Positions 1 to 9,514 of a DNA stretch of 64,000 nt are shown in pieces. Location of the stretch: assembly GCF_001413925.1 (NCBI RefSeq), contig NZ_LBMJ01000001.1, positions 1,652,001 to 1,716,000 on the forward strand. The letters are read 5' to 3'. The notes below the pieces were generated by a model, which did no database searches, was not told the DNA's origin, and was given only the letters and a program-made list of their open reading frames with translations. A program made the translations under genes and the position numbers. This DNA is from Nonlabens sp. YIK11 (GTDB lineage Bacteria; Bacteroidota; Bacteroidia; Flavobacteriales; Flavobacteriaceae). The stretch's first letter is position 1. Every line of letters begins with the position of its first letter.

Positions 1-2
1 TA

Positions 3-1226
3 GATAGTGCTGGCGTGTATTTGCCCATGCAGGATGAGATTTTCCCTGATAAAGAACATTTTGGACGCATATTTAGAAACAATGCCGTGATGAGCAGCAT
101 GGGAATCACCCAGATTGCAGCCGTGATGGGTAGTTGTGTGGCCGGTGGTGCTTATCTGCCTATCATGAGTGATGAGGCGTTGATCGTTGATAAAACGGGC
201 AGCATCTTTTTGGCAGGTAGTTACTTGGTAAAGGCAGCGATAGGCGAGAGCATTGATAACGAGACTCTAGGTGGCGCGACGACACACTGTGAGATAAGCG
301 GTGTTACTGATTATAAAGCCAAAGACGACAAGGATGCGCTGGACAAGATCAAGCGCATCATGGACAAAATAGGCGATTATGACAAAGCTGGATTCAACAA
401 GGTCAAAGCGGTCAAACCAGCCAAGGATCCATCAGAACTGTATGGTGTTTTGCCACGAGAGCGCAGCGCACAGTATGACATGATGGAAATTATCGAGCGG
501 GTTATTGACGCAGATACTTTTGACGAATACAAAGCTGGCTATGGTCAAACCATTATCACGGGTTATGCTCGTATCAATGGTTGGGCGGTTGGAATCGTGG
601 CCAACCAACGTAAGATTGTAAAGACCAAAAAGGGCGAAATGCAATTTGGCGGTGTGATATATAGCGATAGTGCAGATAAAGCCACAAGATTTATTGCCAA
701 CTGTAACCAGAAGAAAATCCCGTTAGTGTTCTTGCAGGATGTTACTGGCTTTATGGTTGGTTCCAAAAGCGAACATGGCGGTATCATAAAAGATGGAGCA
801 AAAATGGTGAGTGCCGTTTCCAACAGTGTGGTTCCTAAATTTACGATCGTGATAGGGAACAGCTATGGCGCTGGAAACTATGCCATGTGTGGAAAAGCAT
901 ACGATCCACGATTGATCGTGGCATGGCCTAGTGCAGAACTTGCCGTGATGTCAGGAAATAGTGCTGCTAAAGTGCTGATGCAAATTGAAAAAGCTTCGCT
1001 AGAAAAATCGGGTAAGAAATTGACCGAAGAAGAAGAAAAAGAGCTTTTTGCCAAAACCAAAGACCGCTACGACGATCAGGTTTCACCGTACTATGCCGCT
1101 GCTAGAATCTGGACTGATGCGATCATTGACCCTATAGATACCAGGAAATGGATCTCCACGGGAATAGAAGCTGCCAATCATGCGCCTATTGCGAAGGACT
1201 TTAATCTTGGGGTGATACAGACGTAG
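3..1226 (+). CDS. Acyl-CoA carboxylase carboxyltransferase (beta) subunit, 5' end outside window
   Basis: Carboxyltransferase subunit of a biotin-dependent acyl-CoA carboxylase, most like methylcrotonyl-CoA carboxylase beta (leucine breakdown). It moves carboxyl from carboxybiotin to an acyl-CoA in the cytoplasm. The reading frame is already open at base 3 (residues DSAG precede the GTG at 15), so the GTG is not the real start and the N-terminal half of the usual ~540 residues lies upstream. Seen: the family segment LPMQDEIFPD, then GSCVAGGAYLP (about bases 130-165), LGGATTHCEISGV, and in the second crotonase-like half FLQDVTGFMVG and YGAGNYAMCGKAYDPR. The C-terminus looks complete. Substrate specificity (methylcrotonyl, propionyl or geranyl) cannot be fixed from this part. 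The next gene starts 12 bases downstream. Confidence 0.9.
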   Translation, partial: DSAGVYLPMQDEIFPDKEHFGRIFRNNAVMSSMGITQIAAVMGSCVAGGAYLPIMSDEALIVDKTGSIFLAGSYLVKAAIGESIDNETLGGATTHCEISGVTDYKAKDDKDALDKIKRIMDKIGDYDKAGFNKVKAVKPAKDPSELYGVLPRERSAQYDMMEIIERVIDADTFDEYKAGYGQTIITGYARINGWAVGIVANQRKIVKTKKGEMQFGGVIYSDSADKATRFIANCNQKKIPLVFLQDVTGFMVGSKSEHGGIIKDGAKMVSAVSNSVVPKFTIVIGNSYGAGNYAMCGKAYDPRLIVAWPSAELAVMSGNSAAKVLMQIEKASLEKSGKKLTEEEEKELFAKTKDRYDDQVSPYYAAARIWTDAIIDPIDTRKWISTGIEAANHAPIAKDFNLGVIQT

Positions 1227-1238
1227 ACCTACGTACTC

Positions 1239-3215
1239 ATGAAAAAGAAAATCATCTGGATAGCGATTTTAGGAATCATAGGATTTCTTGTTTATCAAGC
1301 TATTCATTTCTTTTTAGTTAAACAGGACAGCGTCAATTCCATCTATCTGATTCCGTCAGATAGCGTGTTCTTCTTTGAGATGGACGAGCCTATCTCAAAT
1401 CTCAAAACACTTTCCAAAAGCGAGATCTGGGATCATTTCCAGTCTAATGAGCAGATTCACGCCATGAGTGCCAAGCTCAATGCCATTGATTCCATGTTTC
1501 AGTCAGATACAGATCTGTTTGAGATCATAGGCGATAGGGATCTGATCGTAAGTGCCCATATGATCAAGCGTGACGATTATGCCTTTTTATACATTGTGGA
1601 TCTGGGCAAACTTTCCAGACTCAACCTGATCAAAGAGAATCTTAATCAGTTTGTGAGCGACGGTTTTAAGGTAAACAAACGCAATTTTGAAAACATCGAG
1701 CTCACTGAGATTACAGATCTAGAAAGCTTTGAAACGCTGACGATAGGTTTTATAGAAAACCAGATGATTGCATCTTACCATGCAAAATTGTTGGAAGACA
1801 GCATAAAAGAATTCCAGAATCCAGTCATAGGTCGTGATCTCCAGTTTCTCGAGGTGCAACAAGAGGTCAGGCAAAATGGCTTGCTGCGACTTTACCTTAA
1901 CCACAAAAAACTGAAAGAATACTATCGGGTGTTCTCGATACAACCCAGCGAGTCGGTGGACATGCTTACCGATGATTTTGCCTACACCGGTTGGAACATC
2001 GATGAGAAAAACGACAGGCTGCTCACCGCCACCGGCTTTACCACCGGCAATGCAGCGACCACCAGCCTGATGCGCGCCCTAGAAGAAAGCGGCACGGCAG
2101 CCCGCGATATTCCTAAGGTATTACCACAGGAAACCGCATTTTTCATGAGTTTTGGCTTTGATGAGTTCACGCAGCTACACAACAATTTTTATGAGCTGCT
2201 TTCCACCTCAAATCCTGAATCCCTAGCGACCTATACCAGCGGCAGGCAACGTGTGGAGCAGTTTCTCGACATTTCCCTAGAGCAGGATTTTTACGATTGG
2301 GTGGATAATGAGATCGCTTTCGCGAAAGCGTACTCACCACAACTATCAGAACAAGAAGGACTGGCCGTGGTCTTTAAATCTAAAGATGTGGACGTGAGCA
2401 ACGCAAGCCTTCAAAAAATCCAAGAGAAAATCAGGAAGAGAACGCCGGTCAAATTCAAGGCCGTGACCTATCGCGATTATCAAATCAATTATCTGGAAAT
2501 CAAAGGGTTTTTCAAGTTGATTCTGGGCAATCTTTTTGAGCGTATCGAGAAACCGTATTATACGACCATTGATGATTATGTGGTTTTTAGCAATTCACCC
2601 AAAACCCTAAAATTGTTCATCGATGCCTATGAAGAGGACAACACGTTGGAAGAGGACGATTACTTCACCGATTTTGAGGACGAATTCAGTTCAAGAAGCA
2701 ACGTGTTTGTTTATGTAAATACCAATCTTTCCATGAAGGCGGCGCAGGCTTATCTGACCGGAGAATCCAAGGAATTGCTCCAGAAGGAAGAGCTATTTTT
2801 CTCTCAACTGACTCAACTAGGCATGGAGTTGACCGCTCAAAACGATCAGTTTGTTTCTAAACTGGCCTTGCATTATGACAAGGATTACGACCTTGACGTT
2901 TTGAGATTAGAAGAAAAATACAAAGATTACCCAACTGATTTTGTAAGCGTCGATAACGAGATCGATACCAAAAGTATTTTTAGGATTGAGTTATTTCCCA
3001 GTGATTTTACCGCTAGTCGTTACGAAACCAAATATGCCAACGGCAAACTCAAAATGCGAGTGAGTTTAAAAGACGGCCAGCCGCATGGCGTTTACAAAGA
3101 ATATTATCCAAGTGGTGACCTTAAGATCTCCGGTCGCTACAAAAATGGCGAGCAAACCGGCACCTGGAAGGTCTACGGTCGTGATGGGAAGCTGTTTTAT
3201 AAAAAGCGGTATTGA
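1239..3215 (+). CDS. Membrane-anchored protein with C-terminal YwqK/MORN-like repeats
   Basis: No named function recognised; 658 residues. Residues ~4-26 are a hydrophobic signal anchor (IIWIAILGIIGFLVYQAIHFF), so the bulk is probably periplasmic. The long middle part resembles DUF3352-type substrate-like proteins only loosely (low confidence). The last ~70 residues hold two or three repeats of the type YANGKLKMR.SLKDG.PHG.YKEYYPSG.LK..G.YKNGE.TGTW, as in MORN-like/YwqK proteins, which often bind surfaces or partners. A copy of the 16-base palindrome at 2315-2330 encodes AFAKA. It follows the carboxylase gene by 12 bases, so cotranscription is likely but a functional link is not obvious. Confidence 0.7.
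   Translation: MKKKIIWIAILGIIGFLVYQAIHFFLVKQDSVNSIYLIPSDSVFFFEMDEPISNLKTLSKSEIWDHFQSNEQIHAMSAKLNAIDSMFQSDTDLFEIIGDRDLIVSAHMIKRDDYAFLYIVDLGKLSRLNLIKENLNQFVSDGFKVNKRNFENIELTEITDLESFETLTIGFIENQMIASYHAKLLEDSIKEFQNPVIGRDLQFLEVQQEVRQNGLLRLYLNHKKLKEYYRVFSIQPSESVDMLTDDFAYTGWNIDEKNDRLLTATGFTTGNAATTSLMRALEESGTAARDIPKVLPQETAFFMSFGFDEFTQLHNNFYELLSTSNPESLATYTSGRQRVEQFLDISLEQDFYDWVDNEIAFAKAYSPQLSEQEGLAVVFKSKDVDVSNASLQKIQEKIRKRTPVKFKAVTYRDYQINYLEIKGFFKLILGNLFERIEKPYYTTIDDYVVFSNSPKTLKLFIDAYEEDNTLEEDDYFTDFEDEFSSRSNVFVYVNTNLSMKAAQAYLTGESKELLQKEELFFSQLTQLGMELTAQNDQFVSKLALHYDKDYDLDVLRLEEKYKDYPTDFVSVDNEIDTKSIFRIELFPSDFTASRYETKYANGKLKMRVSLKDGQPHGVYKEYYPSGDLKISGRYKNGEQTGTWKVYGRDGKLFYKKRY
2315..2330. repeat. 16-bp palindrome copy (exact)
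   Basis: Exact CGCTTTCGCGAAAGCG inside the CDS at 1239, read in frame as AFAKA (context EIAFAKAYSP). Confidence 0.95.
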
Positions 3216-3304
3216 TCCTTTATATTTCCAAAGAGAACTGAGATCTGGAGGATTGGTTTTTTATTCTCGATAGAGACGTTTATATTTAGATTTTAAGTAA
3301 ACAA

Positions 3305-4156
3305 ATGACATATAACCGATCACTTTTTCTTTTATTCATAATTTGTTTACCTGCGGTAGCTTTATCTCAAGCAGCTGATTCTGAATCCTATAAAAAATAC
3401 ATTGCTATAAAGCAAGAAATAGAATCTGATCAGGACATTCTAGTGTTAAAAAATGATACTTTAGTTCGTGCAGATAGGGATTTTGGTGAGGTAAATGATA
3501 AAAGCATTTATCAAGATGATTTCCTTTATAATATGTATCTCAAGTACGTTTTTTCATTCAATGGGAAAAACTCCAAACCATCTACTGTAAATATTGTACA
3601 GTGGAAAAAACCCGTCCATATTTTTCTAGATCCTGAATTACCAAAACTTCTCAGAGACAATTTCCAAACGCACGTCAAATCAACTTATCAAGGAATTCCA
3701 AATTTGAACGTCGATTTTACTAATAAAAAGGAGAAGTCTAATGTGGCAGTCGCTAACACTAACGATTCAGTATATCGAATAAAACCTGGAAGTAAAAGCT
3801 ACGAGCGTTACATAAAAAAATTTCCCGATGGTCTGCCTTATGACAACATCAAGGATGTAGAATGGAAAGGATATGACGGGACAAAATACCAAACGCTCAT
3901 CAAGGTCAATTATAAAGAAATTGATAACGGTAGCGTTGCGCTTAAAAAACTGAAACATCTTTTTTATCACGTGATCACCAACTTTAGAAATTCTACAGAT
4001 GGCAATGTTGCTAGCCTTAACACGTATGCTTACGAAAATAATGAACGGGTAGAGGAAATGGATATTGAATTATTAAAAATGCATTACCATATTCTATGGA
4101 AAGTCGGACCTAGATTTGACGATTTCATTAAACTTACCAAACCAGACTATGAATAA
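3305..4156 (+). CDS. Secreted protein of unknown function, paralog of the next gene
   Basis: 283 residues starting with a signal peptide (LFLLFIICLPAVALSQA, predicted cut after SQA). Unknown function. Its body is a diverged paralog of the next protein: both have a central W-K-x-x-(V/M)-x-I-(F/Y) strand (here QWKKPVHIFLD), a later LKKLKHLFYHVITNF helix, and a C-terminal (D/L)(I/L)ELLKMHYHI segment. The WKKPV strand faintly recalls DUF2927-type proteins, but no HExxH metalloprotease motif is present. It overlaps the following gene by 8 bases, so the two are translated as a pair. The region is more A+T-rich than its neighbours, which is compatible with accessory origin. Confidence 0.75.
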   Translation: MTYNRSLFLLFIICLPAVALSQAADSESYKKYIAIKQEIESDQDILVLKNDTLVRADRDFGEVNDKSIYQDDFLYNMYLKYVFSFNGKNSKPSTVNIVQWKKPVHIFLDPELPKLLRDNFQTHVKSTYQGIPNLNVDFTNKKEKSNVAVANTNDSVYRIKPGSKSYERYIKKFPDGLPYDNIKDVEWKGYDGTKYQTLIKVNYKEIDNGSVALKKLKHLFYHVITNFRNSTDGNVASLNTYAYENNERVEEMDIELLKMHYHILWKVGPRFDDFIKLTKPDYE

Positions 4157-5033
4157 AATTTTAGGGTATATTTTAATAGCACTTTGTTGTAATACCATCA
4201 CTGCACAGCATTCGCCATCTGTTGTTGATTCTATTCGATTGAGAGACTTTTTGAAGTTTACCAATCAATCTTTAGAAGATATACCTAAGGAAACTATGAT
4301 ATTTAAAGATCGAGATACTCTCATTCTTTTCAGATTTGCTGACAATCCTAACAAAGACTTAATCACTGTACCATTTGATTATCGTTCTAAAAAGTTTACG
4401 GACATCTACGAAAAAGTTGCTTTCAAGGATCCGAATGTTAGAGACACATTTCCCGCAAGTATGAAATATTGGAAAGATGAAATGCGTATTTATTTTTCTA
4501 AAGAAGTACATCGAAAAGACAGGAAAGGGTTAACTGACTTTGCCTTAAACATAGCCAGTAAAGTGGACAGTCTTAAAATGGATATTGTGAATAATGTTGA
4601 GGATTCCAATTTTGTAGTTTACTACAAAGGGTCTTACGAATATGAACCTAGAATGAGTTCAAGTGCGGTAGACTTTTATTTAAGCTGGAAAGGTGCTTTT
4701 ATTGAAAAGGGCGCACTGAGGATTGACCCAGAAGTATACTTCAACCAAGAAATGCGCCTGAAGCAATTGAAAAGATATTTTGTGAAGACACTAGGATATT
4801 TTGAAGACACAAGAGAACTCGACTGCAATAGCTATTTCTCCTCATGTGTAGATGCTCCTGAAGAATTGAGTCAACTAGATTTAGAATTAATTCAATACCA
4901 TTATTCCTATGGTTTCTGTAAAGGGGCGACTTTAAAAATGTATCAAGAACAATTAGATGCTGCTGAAATCTTCAGGGATAAGCCAGATTCTTACAGAGTA
5001 GCCCATCCAAAAAGCATCTTCAAGCGTACTTAG
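4149..5033 (+). CDS. Secreted protein of unknown function, paralog of the preceding gene
   Basis: 294 residues. The start at ATG 4149 is chosen over the upstream ATG at 4116 because it puts a clean signal peptide first ([20 protein letters not shown]). The body repeats the plan of the preceding protein: [11 protein letters not shown] strand, [15 protein letters not shown] helix, [14 protein letters not shown] near the end. It has two extra cysteines in a CNSYFSSC pair that could form a disulfide. No catalytic motif recognised. It overlaps the upstream gene by 8 bases and converges on pyrF with a 4-base overlap of the two stop ends. Confidence 0.75.
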   Translation: MNKILGYILIALCCNTITAQHSPSVVDSIRLRDFLKFTNQSLEDIPKETMIFKDRDTLILFRFADNPNKDLITVPFDYRSKKFTDIYEKVAFKDPNVRDTFPASMKYWKDEMRIYFSKEVHRKDRKGLTDFALNIASKVDSLKMDIVNNVEDSNFVVYYKGSYEYEPRMSSSAVDFYLSWKGAFIEKGALRIDPEVYFNQEMRLKQLKRYFVKTLGYFEDTRELDCNSYFSSCVDAPEELSQLDLELIQYHYSYGFCKGATLKMYQEQLDAAEIFRDKPDSYRVAHPKSIFKRT

Positions 5034-5842
5034 CCTAAAAGAGCACCCATCTGCTGCTGTAAGTTTTGCGCTTTTTTCCTCGCCGCATCTGCAAAGTCTT
5101 GCCCATTTGATGCATAGATAATTCCACGAGAAGAATTGACCAGCAATCCTATCTGATCGTTTGCGCCGTATTTAAATACTTCTTCCAGACTGCCACCTTG
5201 TGCGCCTACACCAGGAACGAGTAAAAAAGAACCTGGAACAATCTGTCTGATTTCTTTAAGGTATTCAGCCTTTGTAGCGCCCACGACGTACATAAGTCGG
5301 TTGGAGTTTTTGTATTGGGAAGCTTTCTGTAAAACCTGTTGGTAGAGCGGTTGGTCAGCTGCAGTTAAGGTTTGAAAATCAAATGCACCAGCGTTGGATG
5401 TCAATGCCAAAAGTATTGCAAACTTGCCCTCAAACTCAAGAAACGGCTCCACACTGTCCTTGCCCATATAAGGTGCAATTGTCACGCTGTCAAAGTTGAG
5501 GTCTTCAAAAAAAGCCTTGGCATAGCGCGAGCTGGTATTGCCTATATCACCGCGTTTGGCATCTGCAATGGTGAAGTGGTTAGGATAATTCTCATTTAGA
5601 TAATTAATCGTTTTATCCAGTGATTTCCAACCCTTCACACCGTAAGCTTCAAAAAAGGCGGTATTGGGCTTATAGGCCACGCACAGGTCATGAGTGGCGT
5701 CGATAATCGCTTTCGCGAAAGCGAACAAAGGATCTTCTTCCTGCAACAAATGCGATGGAATCTTCTCCAAATCCACATCAAGACCTACGCATAGGAATGA
5801 TTTCTTAGTTTTTATTTGATCGGAAAGGTTTTGAGGAGTCAT
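5030..5842 (-). CDS. pyrF: Orotidine-5'-phosphate decarboxylase
   Basis: Converts OMP to UMP, the last step of de novo pyrimidine synthesis, in the cytoplasm. 270 residues, the length of the longer type-2 OMPDC subfamily. The signature [10 protein letters not shown] (residues 94-103) supplies the catalytic Lys/Asp set; VGLDVD near the N-terminus and VPGVGAQGG near the C-terminus are the other phosphate and ribose-binding segments. A 16-base palindrome copy encodes AFAKA at residues 41-45. Its start codon overlaps the stop of the upstream lipoprotein-like gene by one base (TAATG), so it is cotranscribed with the small envelope genes between it and prfA. It converges on the gene ending at 5033. 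Confidence 0.95.
   Translation of the reverse strand: MTPQNLSDQIKTKKSFLCVGLDVDLEKIPSHLLQEEDPLFAFAKAIIDATHDLCVAYKPNTAFFEAYGVKGWKSLDKTINYLNENYPNHFTIADAKRGDIGNTSSRYAKAFFEDLNFDSVTIAPYMGKDSVEPFLEFEGKFAILLALTSNAGAFDFQTLTAADQPLYQQVLQKASQYKNSNRLMYVVGATKAEYLKEIRQIVPGSFLLVPGVGAQGGSLEEVFKYGANDQIGLLVNSSRGIIYASNGQDFADAARKKAQNLQQQMGALLG
5708..5723. repeat. 16-bp palindrome copy (exact)
   Basis: Exact copy inside pyrF, read as AFAKA (residues 41-45) in the segment between the first strand and the AYKPN motif. Confidence 0.95.
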
Positions 5843-6411
5843 TAAATGGAGTCGTTAAGGATCATTTTTCGCATCCTTAAATCCTGTCGAAGCATAGCAT
5901 CGTAGTATTTAATTTGCTCTTTGTAATAATGATAATTTTTTTGATAATACCTGCCAGCTGAGTTTATGATAAATATGCCTATGCAGTCTGTGGGTTTGTC
6001 AAAATAGCGTTTAGCTAGAAACTGATTCCTATCGCCATGAAAATCTGGATCCAATTCATTCATCTCCTTTCCTAATTCTTCATCCTTTTCTACAAAATGA
6101 ACACTGACTTCTGAAGAATCTATTTCACTGAGGAATTCGATAAATTGAGATTTTTGCTTTTTAAGTCTCCGTTTAGGGCTTTTAGATAATTTGCCGAATG
6201 GACATTTATAATTAGAATAGGTGTAATGAATTAAAAGTATATCCTTACCATCCCAATTATAACTTGATTTAAACTTGTCTAGATTTTCTTGAATTACCTG
6301 ACCTTGATAATCAAATCTCGTTTTCCAAGATTCGTTTTTTGCATTTTGACCGTAAATAGTGGTGCAAACAAAAAATAGCAATGTTGGTATTATTGAATTA
6401 CTCCAATTCAT
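5842..6411 (-). CDS. Secreted protein of unknown function, paralog of the gene upstream
   Basis: 189 residues with an N-terminal signal peptide ([16 protein letters not shown]). Its mature part aligns by eye with the neighbouring lipoprotein-like gene 6398-7024: FDYQG..QE.L..FK..Y.W...D.L.IHY..S...C, later HFVE...E.GK, then a DC..IFIIN..G.YYQ.N..Y...Q segment. The layout of an early strand followed by a conserved Cys and a late 'V-N-x-x-G-x-Y/F-Y-Q' strand suggests a thioredoxin-like or small sandwich fold, but no CXXC is present and no function is claimed. It overlaps its paralog by 14 bases and pyrF by 1 base. Confidence 0.7.
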   Translation of the reverse strand: MNWSNSIIPTLLFFVCTTIYGQNAKNESWKTRFDYQGQVIQENLDKFKSSYNWDGKDILLIHYTYSNYKCPFGKLSKSPKRRLKKQKSQFIEFLSEIDSSEVSVHFVEKDEELGKEMNELDPDFHGDRNQFLAKRYFDKPTDCIGIFIINSAGRYYQKNYHYYKEQIKYYDAMLRQDLRMRKMILNDSI

Positions 6412-7024
6412 AGTTTGGTATTTGGTCTTTCAATTTCGCAATATAAAAGGCCACTTGCTGTTGACTGTACGACCTGTTTTCCTGATAAAACTTACCTTCT
6501 TTATTGACTACCAGTACATTTTCACACTCACGGGCATTGTTGAAGAAGTGATCCAATAAAAACCCTTTTTCATCCCAATAGTAGCGATTGGAATAAGATC
6601 CAAAGGCCTTGCCGTAGCGCTCACTGGCTTCTACGTGAACTACTTTGGCACCCATTAGATCAATGTCTGAATAAAAAGAATCCCAATAATTACGTGCACG
6701 GTCGTATCTGGTTTTGGGATCTGTAGGTTTGTTATAGGGAATGGCGCAGTTATCGTCAGATAAATTATAATTGATTACCAGAACATCTTGAGTCCATCTA
6801 AACGTATCTTTTAGAAACTGTAGATCTTCTTGATTAAACGTACCAGCATAATCGTACCTCAAATTATCTGCAGGATTGCCTACAATCTTATTTTGAGGAT
6901 TGAGCTGTTTGTTGGCCTGTTGAATACCACAACCAGTCGTAAAAGTGATAAGGAGTAGACCCGTTAAAAACTTTAAAGTTTTTGAAAAGTCACTAGATAG
7001 AATGGTTAGACTCGATTCTCGCAT
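6398..7024 (-). CDS. Probable lipoprotein of unknown function, paralog of the gene downstream
   Basis: 208 residues. A hydrophobic stretch ends in TTGC (LLLITFTTGC), a tolerable SPII lipobox, so it is probably a lipoprotein. The mature domain is paralogous to the next gene: YDYAGTFNQEDLQFLKDTF.W..DVLVINYN.S...C, VVHVEASERYGKAFG, then ECENVLVVNKEGKFYQENR.YS. The tandem, overlapping arrangement points to local duplication. The gene trio 5842-7683 sits between prfA and pyrF and may be an insertion into an older housekeeping order; this is an inference. Confidence 0.7.
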   Translation of the reverse strand: MRESSLTILSSDFSKTLKFLTGLLLITFTTGCGIQQANKQLNPQNKIVGNPADNLRYDYAGTFNQEDLQFLKDTFRWTQDVLVINYNLSDDNCAIPYNKPTDPKTRYDRARNYWDSFYSDIDLMGAKVVHVEASERYGKAFGSYSNRYYWDEKGFLLDHFFNNARECENVLVVNKEGKFYQENRSYSQQQVAFYIAKLKDQIPNYELE

Positions 7025-7053
7025 GCTGTAGCAGGTTGATGTATCTTGATACT

Positions 7054-7683
7054 TTATTTGAGAGTAACGTTAGCTATTTTCTCATCACCATGATAAATCT
7101 CAAAGTTTTTTAATTCCTTAGGTAACGCAAAATACAAATCTAGTTTGCATGATTTAAGATCTTCTGGTTCAAGATAAGATGGAATGACTTTAGGTTTTTT
7201 CTTCGTTCCAAAGTTGATTTCTGGAGATATGTTTTCAAAGCCGTCAAGACCATAATTTTGGAAAGTGTCTTCAATATCAGGATCGTAGGATACCAGATCT
7301 TTCACTTTTTGTGCATCTATAGGATTGTAGGCTAGTCTATCAAAGGGTATAAAGATCCAGCCAGCTGCATAATTATACCTAACATCCAGCGGCCGCACCC
7401 TAACCTTAGCTTCATTAGATACCAAGTAAAATTTGTTGGGGTCAAAACTTTCTTTTTTACCTGTTGAAGATTTAAGGCGTAGTCTTACCTGAGCTTTTTT
7501 AGTCTGTTTTGAGGTTTTTATCGTGTATTCCCAAGTGGAACCAGATGCTTTCTTTGCCTTGATCAACTTCAACTTGAAGTTGTCAGACGTTACATAGTCC
7601 TGACTCATCGCCGTAATTCCAGAGAATACAAAGAAGCAGATAAGTAGTCTTTTTAGAATATTCAATAGTTCAATGTTATTCAA
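7054..7683 (-). CDS. Secreted protein of unknown function
   Basis: 209 residues. A hydrophobic signal peptide (LLICFFVFSGITAMSQ) is preceded by a short polar stretch. The mature part is strand-rich and basic (YTIKTSKQTKKAQVRLRLKS) with a few prolines and no catalytic motif I recognise. It lies 29 bases upstream of the lipoprotein-like gene on the same strand, so it is probably the first of the small envelope genes leading into pyrF. Confidence 0.65.
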   Translation of the reverse strand: MNNIELLNILKRLLICFFVFSGITAMSQDYVTSDNFKLKLIKAKKASGSTWEYTIKTSKQTKKAQVRLRLKSSTGKKESFDPNKFYLVSNEAKVRVRPLDVRYNYAAGWIFIPFDRLAYNPIDAQKVKDLVSYDPDIEDTFQNYGLDGFENISPEINFGTKKKPKVIPSYLEPEDLKSCKLDLYFALPKELKNFEIYHGDEKIANVTLK

Positions 7684-7824
7684 TTAAAATCTTAGGCCAT
7701 CAATTTAAATAGGGAATACTAATTTCATACGAAGCATTCTTATTTTTATAATTTAAAGGCTTTTTGTCATTCATCTAATTACTTCTATGGTTAAGGCAAA
7801 AAAAGCGTGAAGCTTCAAAAGCGT

Positions 7825-8901
7825 TTAGATACCATCTTCATTCATTTGCATCTTTTCGGTATTGTCGACCAGTTGTAGCTCATCAATAATCTTTTGAACA
7901 TCACCATTGATGATGTTGTCCAGATCATACAAAGTTAGGTTGATTCTATGATCTGTCACACGACCTTGCGGATAGTTGTAGGTTCTGATTTTGGCACTAC
8001 GGTCACCAGAGCTTACCATGCTTTTACGCTTGGCACTGTCGGCTTCCATTTTCTTGGCCAGCTCGATCTCGTACAATCGGGAGCGCAGTACCTTCAATGC
8101 TTTTTCAAGGTTTTTGTGTGAGGACTTCTCATCCTGGCAACTCACGATCATACCGGTAGGTTCGTGGTGCAGCTTGATGGCAGAATAGGTTGTATTTACC
8201 GATTGTCCACCAGGACCTGTCGAGGTAGTGCGCTCGATACGCACCTCACTCATGTCCAGCTGTACATCAAATTCCTCTGCTTCTGGTAGTACCATCACCG
8301 TTGCGGCACTGGTATGCACACGACCTTGAGTTTCAGTTTGTGGGACACGTTGTACGCGATGTACGCCAGCCTCAAACTTGAGAGTGCCGTATACATCATC
8401 ACCATTAACCTCAAAAATAATTTCTTTGTAGCCGCCACTGGTTCCATAACTGGTGTCGACCACGTTGGTGCTCCAGCCTTTACTGGAACAGTATTTTTCA
8501 TACATCCTGAAAAGATCACCAGCGAAGATACTTGCCTCATCACCACCAGTTCCAGCACGAATTTCCATTACGGCATTTTTAGCATCCTCAGGATCCTTAG
8601 GGATCATCATCATGCGTATCTCTTCTTCCAGTTTTGGAATGGCTTCTTTGGCTTCATCCAGCTGCATTTGCGCCATTTCTACCATATCAGGATCGCTGCC
8701 GTCTGCCAGGATCTCTTGTGCTTCTTCAAGGTTTGAGGTAAGTGTGATGTATTCTTCACGCTTATCCATCAAGTCCTTAAGGTCTTTGTATTCCTTAGTT
8801 AACGAGACGTATCGTTTCTGGTCAGAAATAATATCTGGCTGAATGATCAGGTCATTCACCTCGTCAAACCTATTTTTTACTATGTTTAATTTATCTAGCA
8901 T
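7825..8901 (-). CDS. prfA: Peptide chain release factor 1
   Basis: Recognises UAA and UAG in the ribosomal A site and triggers peptidyl-tRNA hydrolysis. 358 residues, the normal length. The GGQ motif is at residues 231-233 ([12 protein letters not shown]) and the RF1-type block [23 protein letters not shown] lies around 177-200. An N-terminal coiled coil covers about residues 1-95. The partner that methylates the GGQ glutamine, prmC, is also in this window (59053). No clear terminator follows; the 141-base spacer down to the small gene 7054-7683 holds nothing I can name beyond a short TGAAGCTTCA dyad at 7808-7817. Confidence 0.96.
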   Translation of the reverse strand: MLDKLNIVKNRFDEVNDLIIQPDIISDQKRYVSLTKEYKDLKDLMDKREEYITLTSNLEEAQEILADGSDPDMVEMAQMQLDEAKEAIPKLEEEIRMMMIPKDPEDAKNAVMEIRAGTGGDEASIFAGDLFRMYEKYCSSKGWSTNVVDTSYGTSGGYKEIIFEVNGDDVYGTLKFEAGVHRVQRVPQTETQGRVHTSAATVMVLPEAEEFDVQLDMSEVRIERTTSTGPGGQSVNTTYSAIKLHHEPTGMIVSCQDEKSSHKNLEKALKVLRSRLYEIELAKKMEADSAKRKSMVSSGDRSAKIRTYNYPQGRVTDHRINLTLYDLDNIINGDVQKIIDELQLVDNTEKMQMNEDGI

Positions 8902-8964
8902 CTTCTTTTCTCAAGTCCTGCGAAAATACGGAAATTGCACTGAATTGCGAACCACAACCTCAAA

Positions 8965-9441
8965 ATGAAAACCACACAAACCCTAGGTCTAGGCGGCGGC
9001 TGCCACTGGTGTACAGAGGCGGTTTTCCAGCAATTGAAAGGAGTTTCCAATGTGAGACAAGGCTACATCAAAAGCGAGTCACCCATCGATAGCTGGAGTG
9101 AGGCGATCTTGCTGGATATTGATCCAGCCATGGTGAGTTTTGAAAAAATTCTTGATGTGCATCTGGCCACGCATGCCTCTACAGTAGCACACCAGCGACG
9201 ATCAGAATATCGCAGTGCGGTTTATGTGATGAATGACGCTCAAATGGAAGAGGTGAAGGTGGTGATGAGTTCGCTTTCGCGAAAGCGAAATAAAAAATAC
9301 ATCACGCAAATCCTACCATTTGCAGACTTTAAGGCATCGCGGGAATCTATACAGGACTATTACCGTACACGACCCGATGCGCCGTTTTGTGTGAAATACA
9401 TTGAACCAAAGTTGGAAATTGTAAGGAAGTTCAATGAATGA
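8965..9441 (+). CDS. MsrA-like protein with GCHWC active-site variant
   Basis: Related to peptide methionine-S-sulfoxide reductase, which reduces methionine sulfoxide in proteins. 158 residues. The MsrA landmark GGCFWCTEAVF appears as GGGCHWCTEAVF, so the catalytic Cys and following Glu remain but Phe is His. The usual TGHAE strand and HDPT loop are missing or replaced (SWSEAILLDIDP, THASTVAHQ), while EYRSAVY is kept. Function as a reductase is therefore uncertain; it may be a diverged MsrA-like family common in flavobacteria. A palindrome copy at 9272-9287 encodes SLSRKR. The gene is divergent from prfA with 63 bases between. Confidence 0.75.
   Translation: MKTTQTLGLGGGCHWCTEAVFQQLKGVSNVRQGYIKSESPIDSWSEAILLDIDPAMVSFEKILDVHLATHASTVAHQRRSEYRSAVYVMNDAQMEEVKVVMSSLSRKRNKKYITQILPFADFKASRESIQDYYRTRPDAPFCVKYIEPKLEIVRKFNE
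9272..9287. repeat. 16-bp palindrome copy (exact)
   Basis: Exact copy extended to 20 bp (TTCGCTTTCGCGAAAGCGAA, 9270-9289) in the MsrA-like gene, read as SLSRKR, the second of the three possible frames. Confidence 0.95.
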
Positions 9442-9514
9442 TATTCTATATCTTCACTTTGTTTTTGTGAAACACATGAATTTGAGAGCTAAAATAAAGG
9501 GTTAAGCACTAGGA

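Noticed and set aside
3085..3273. 62-residue frame overlapping the end of the membrane-anchored protein gene
   Set aside because: Lies in another frame over the YwqK-like repeats, which are clearly coding; shadow.
8314..8842. Two long plus-strand frames opposite prfA
   Set aside because: prfA has complete RF1 motifs over the same bases; the opposite frames have no recognisable protein.
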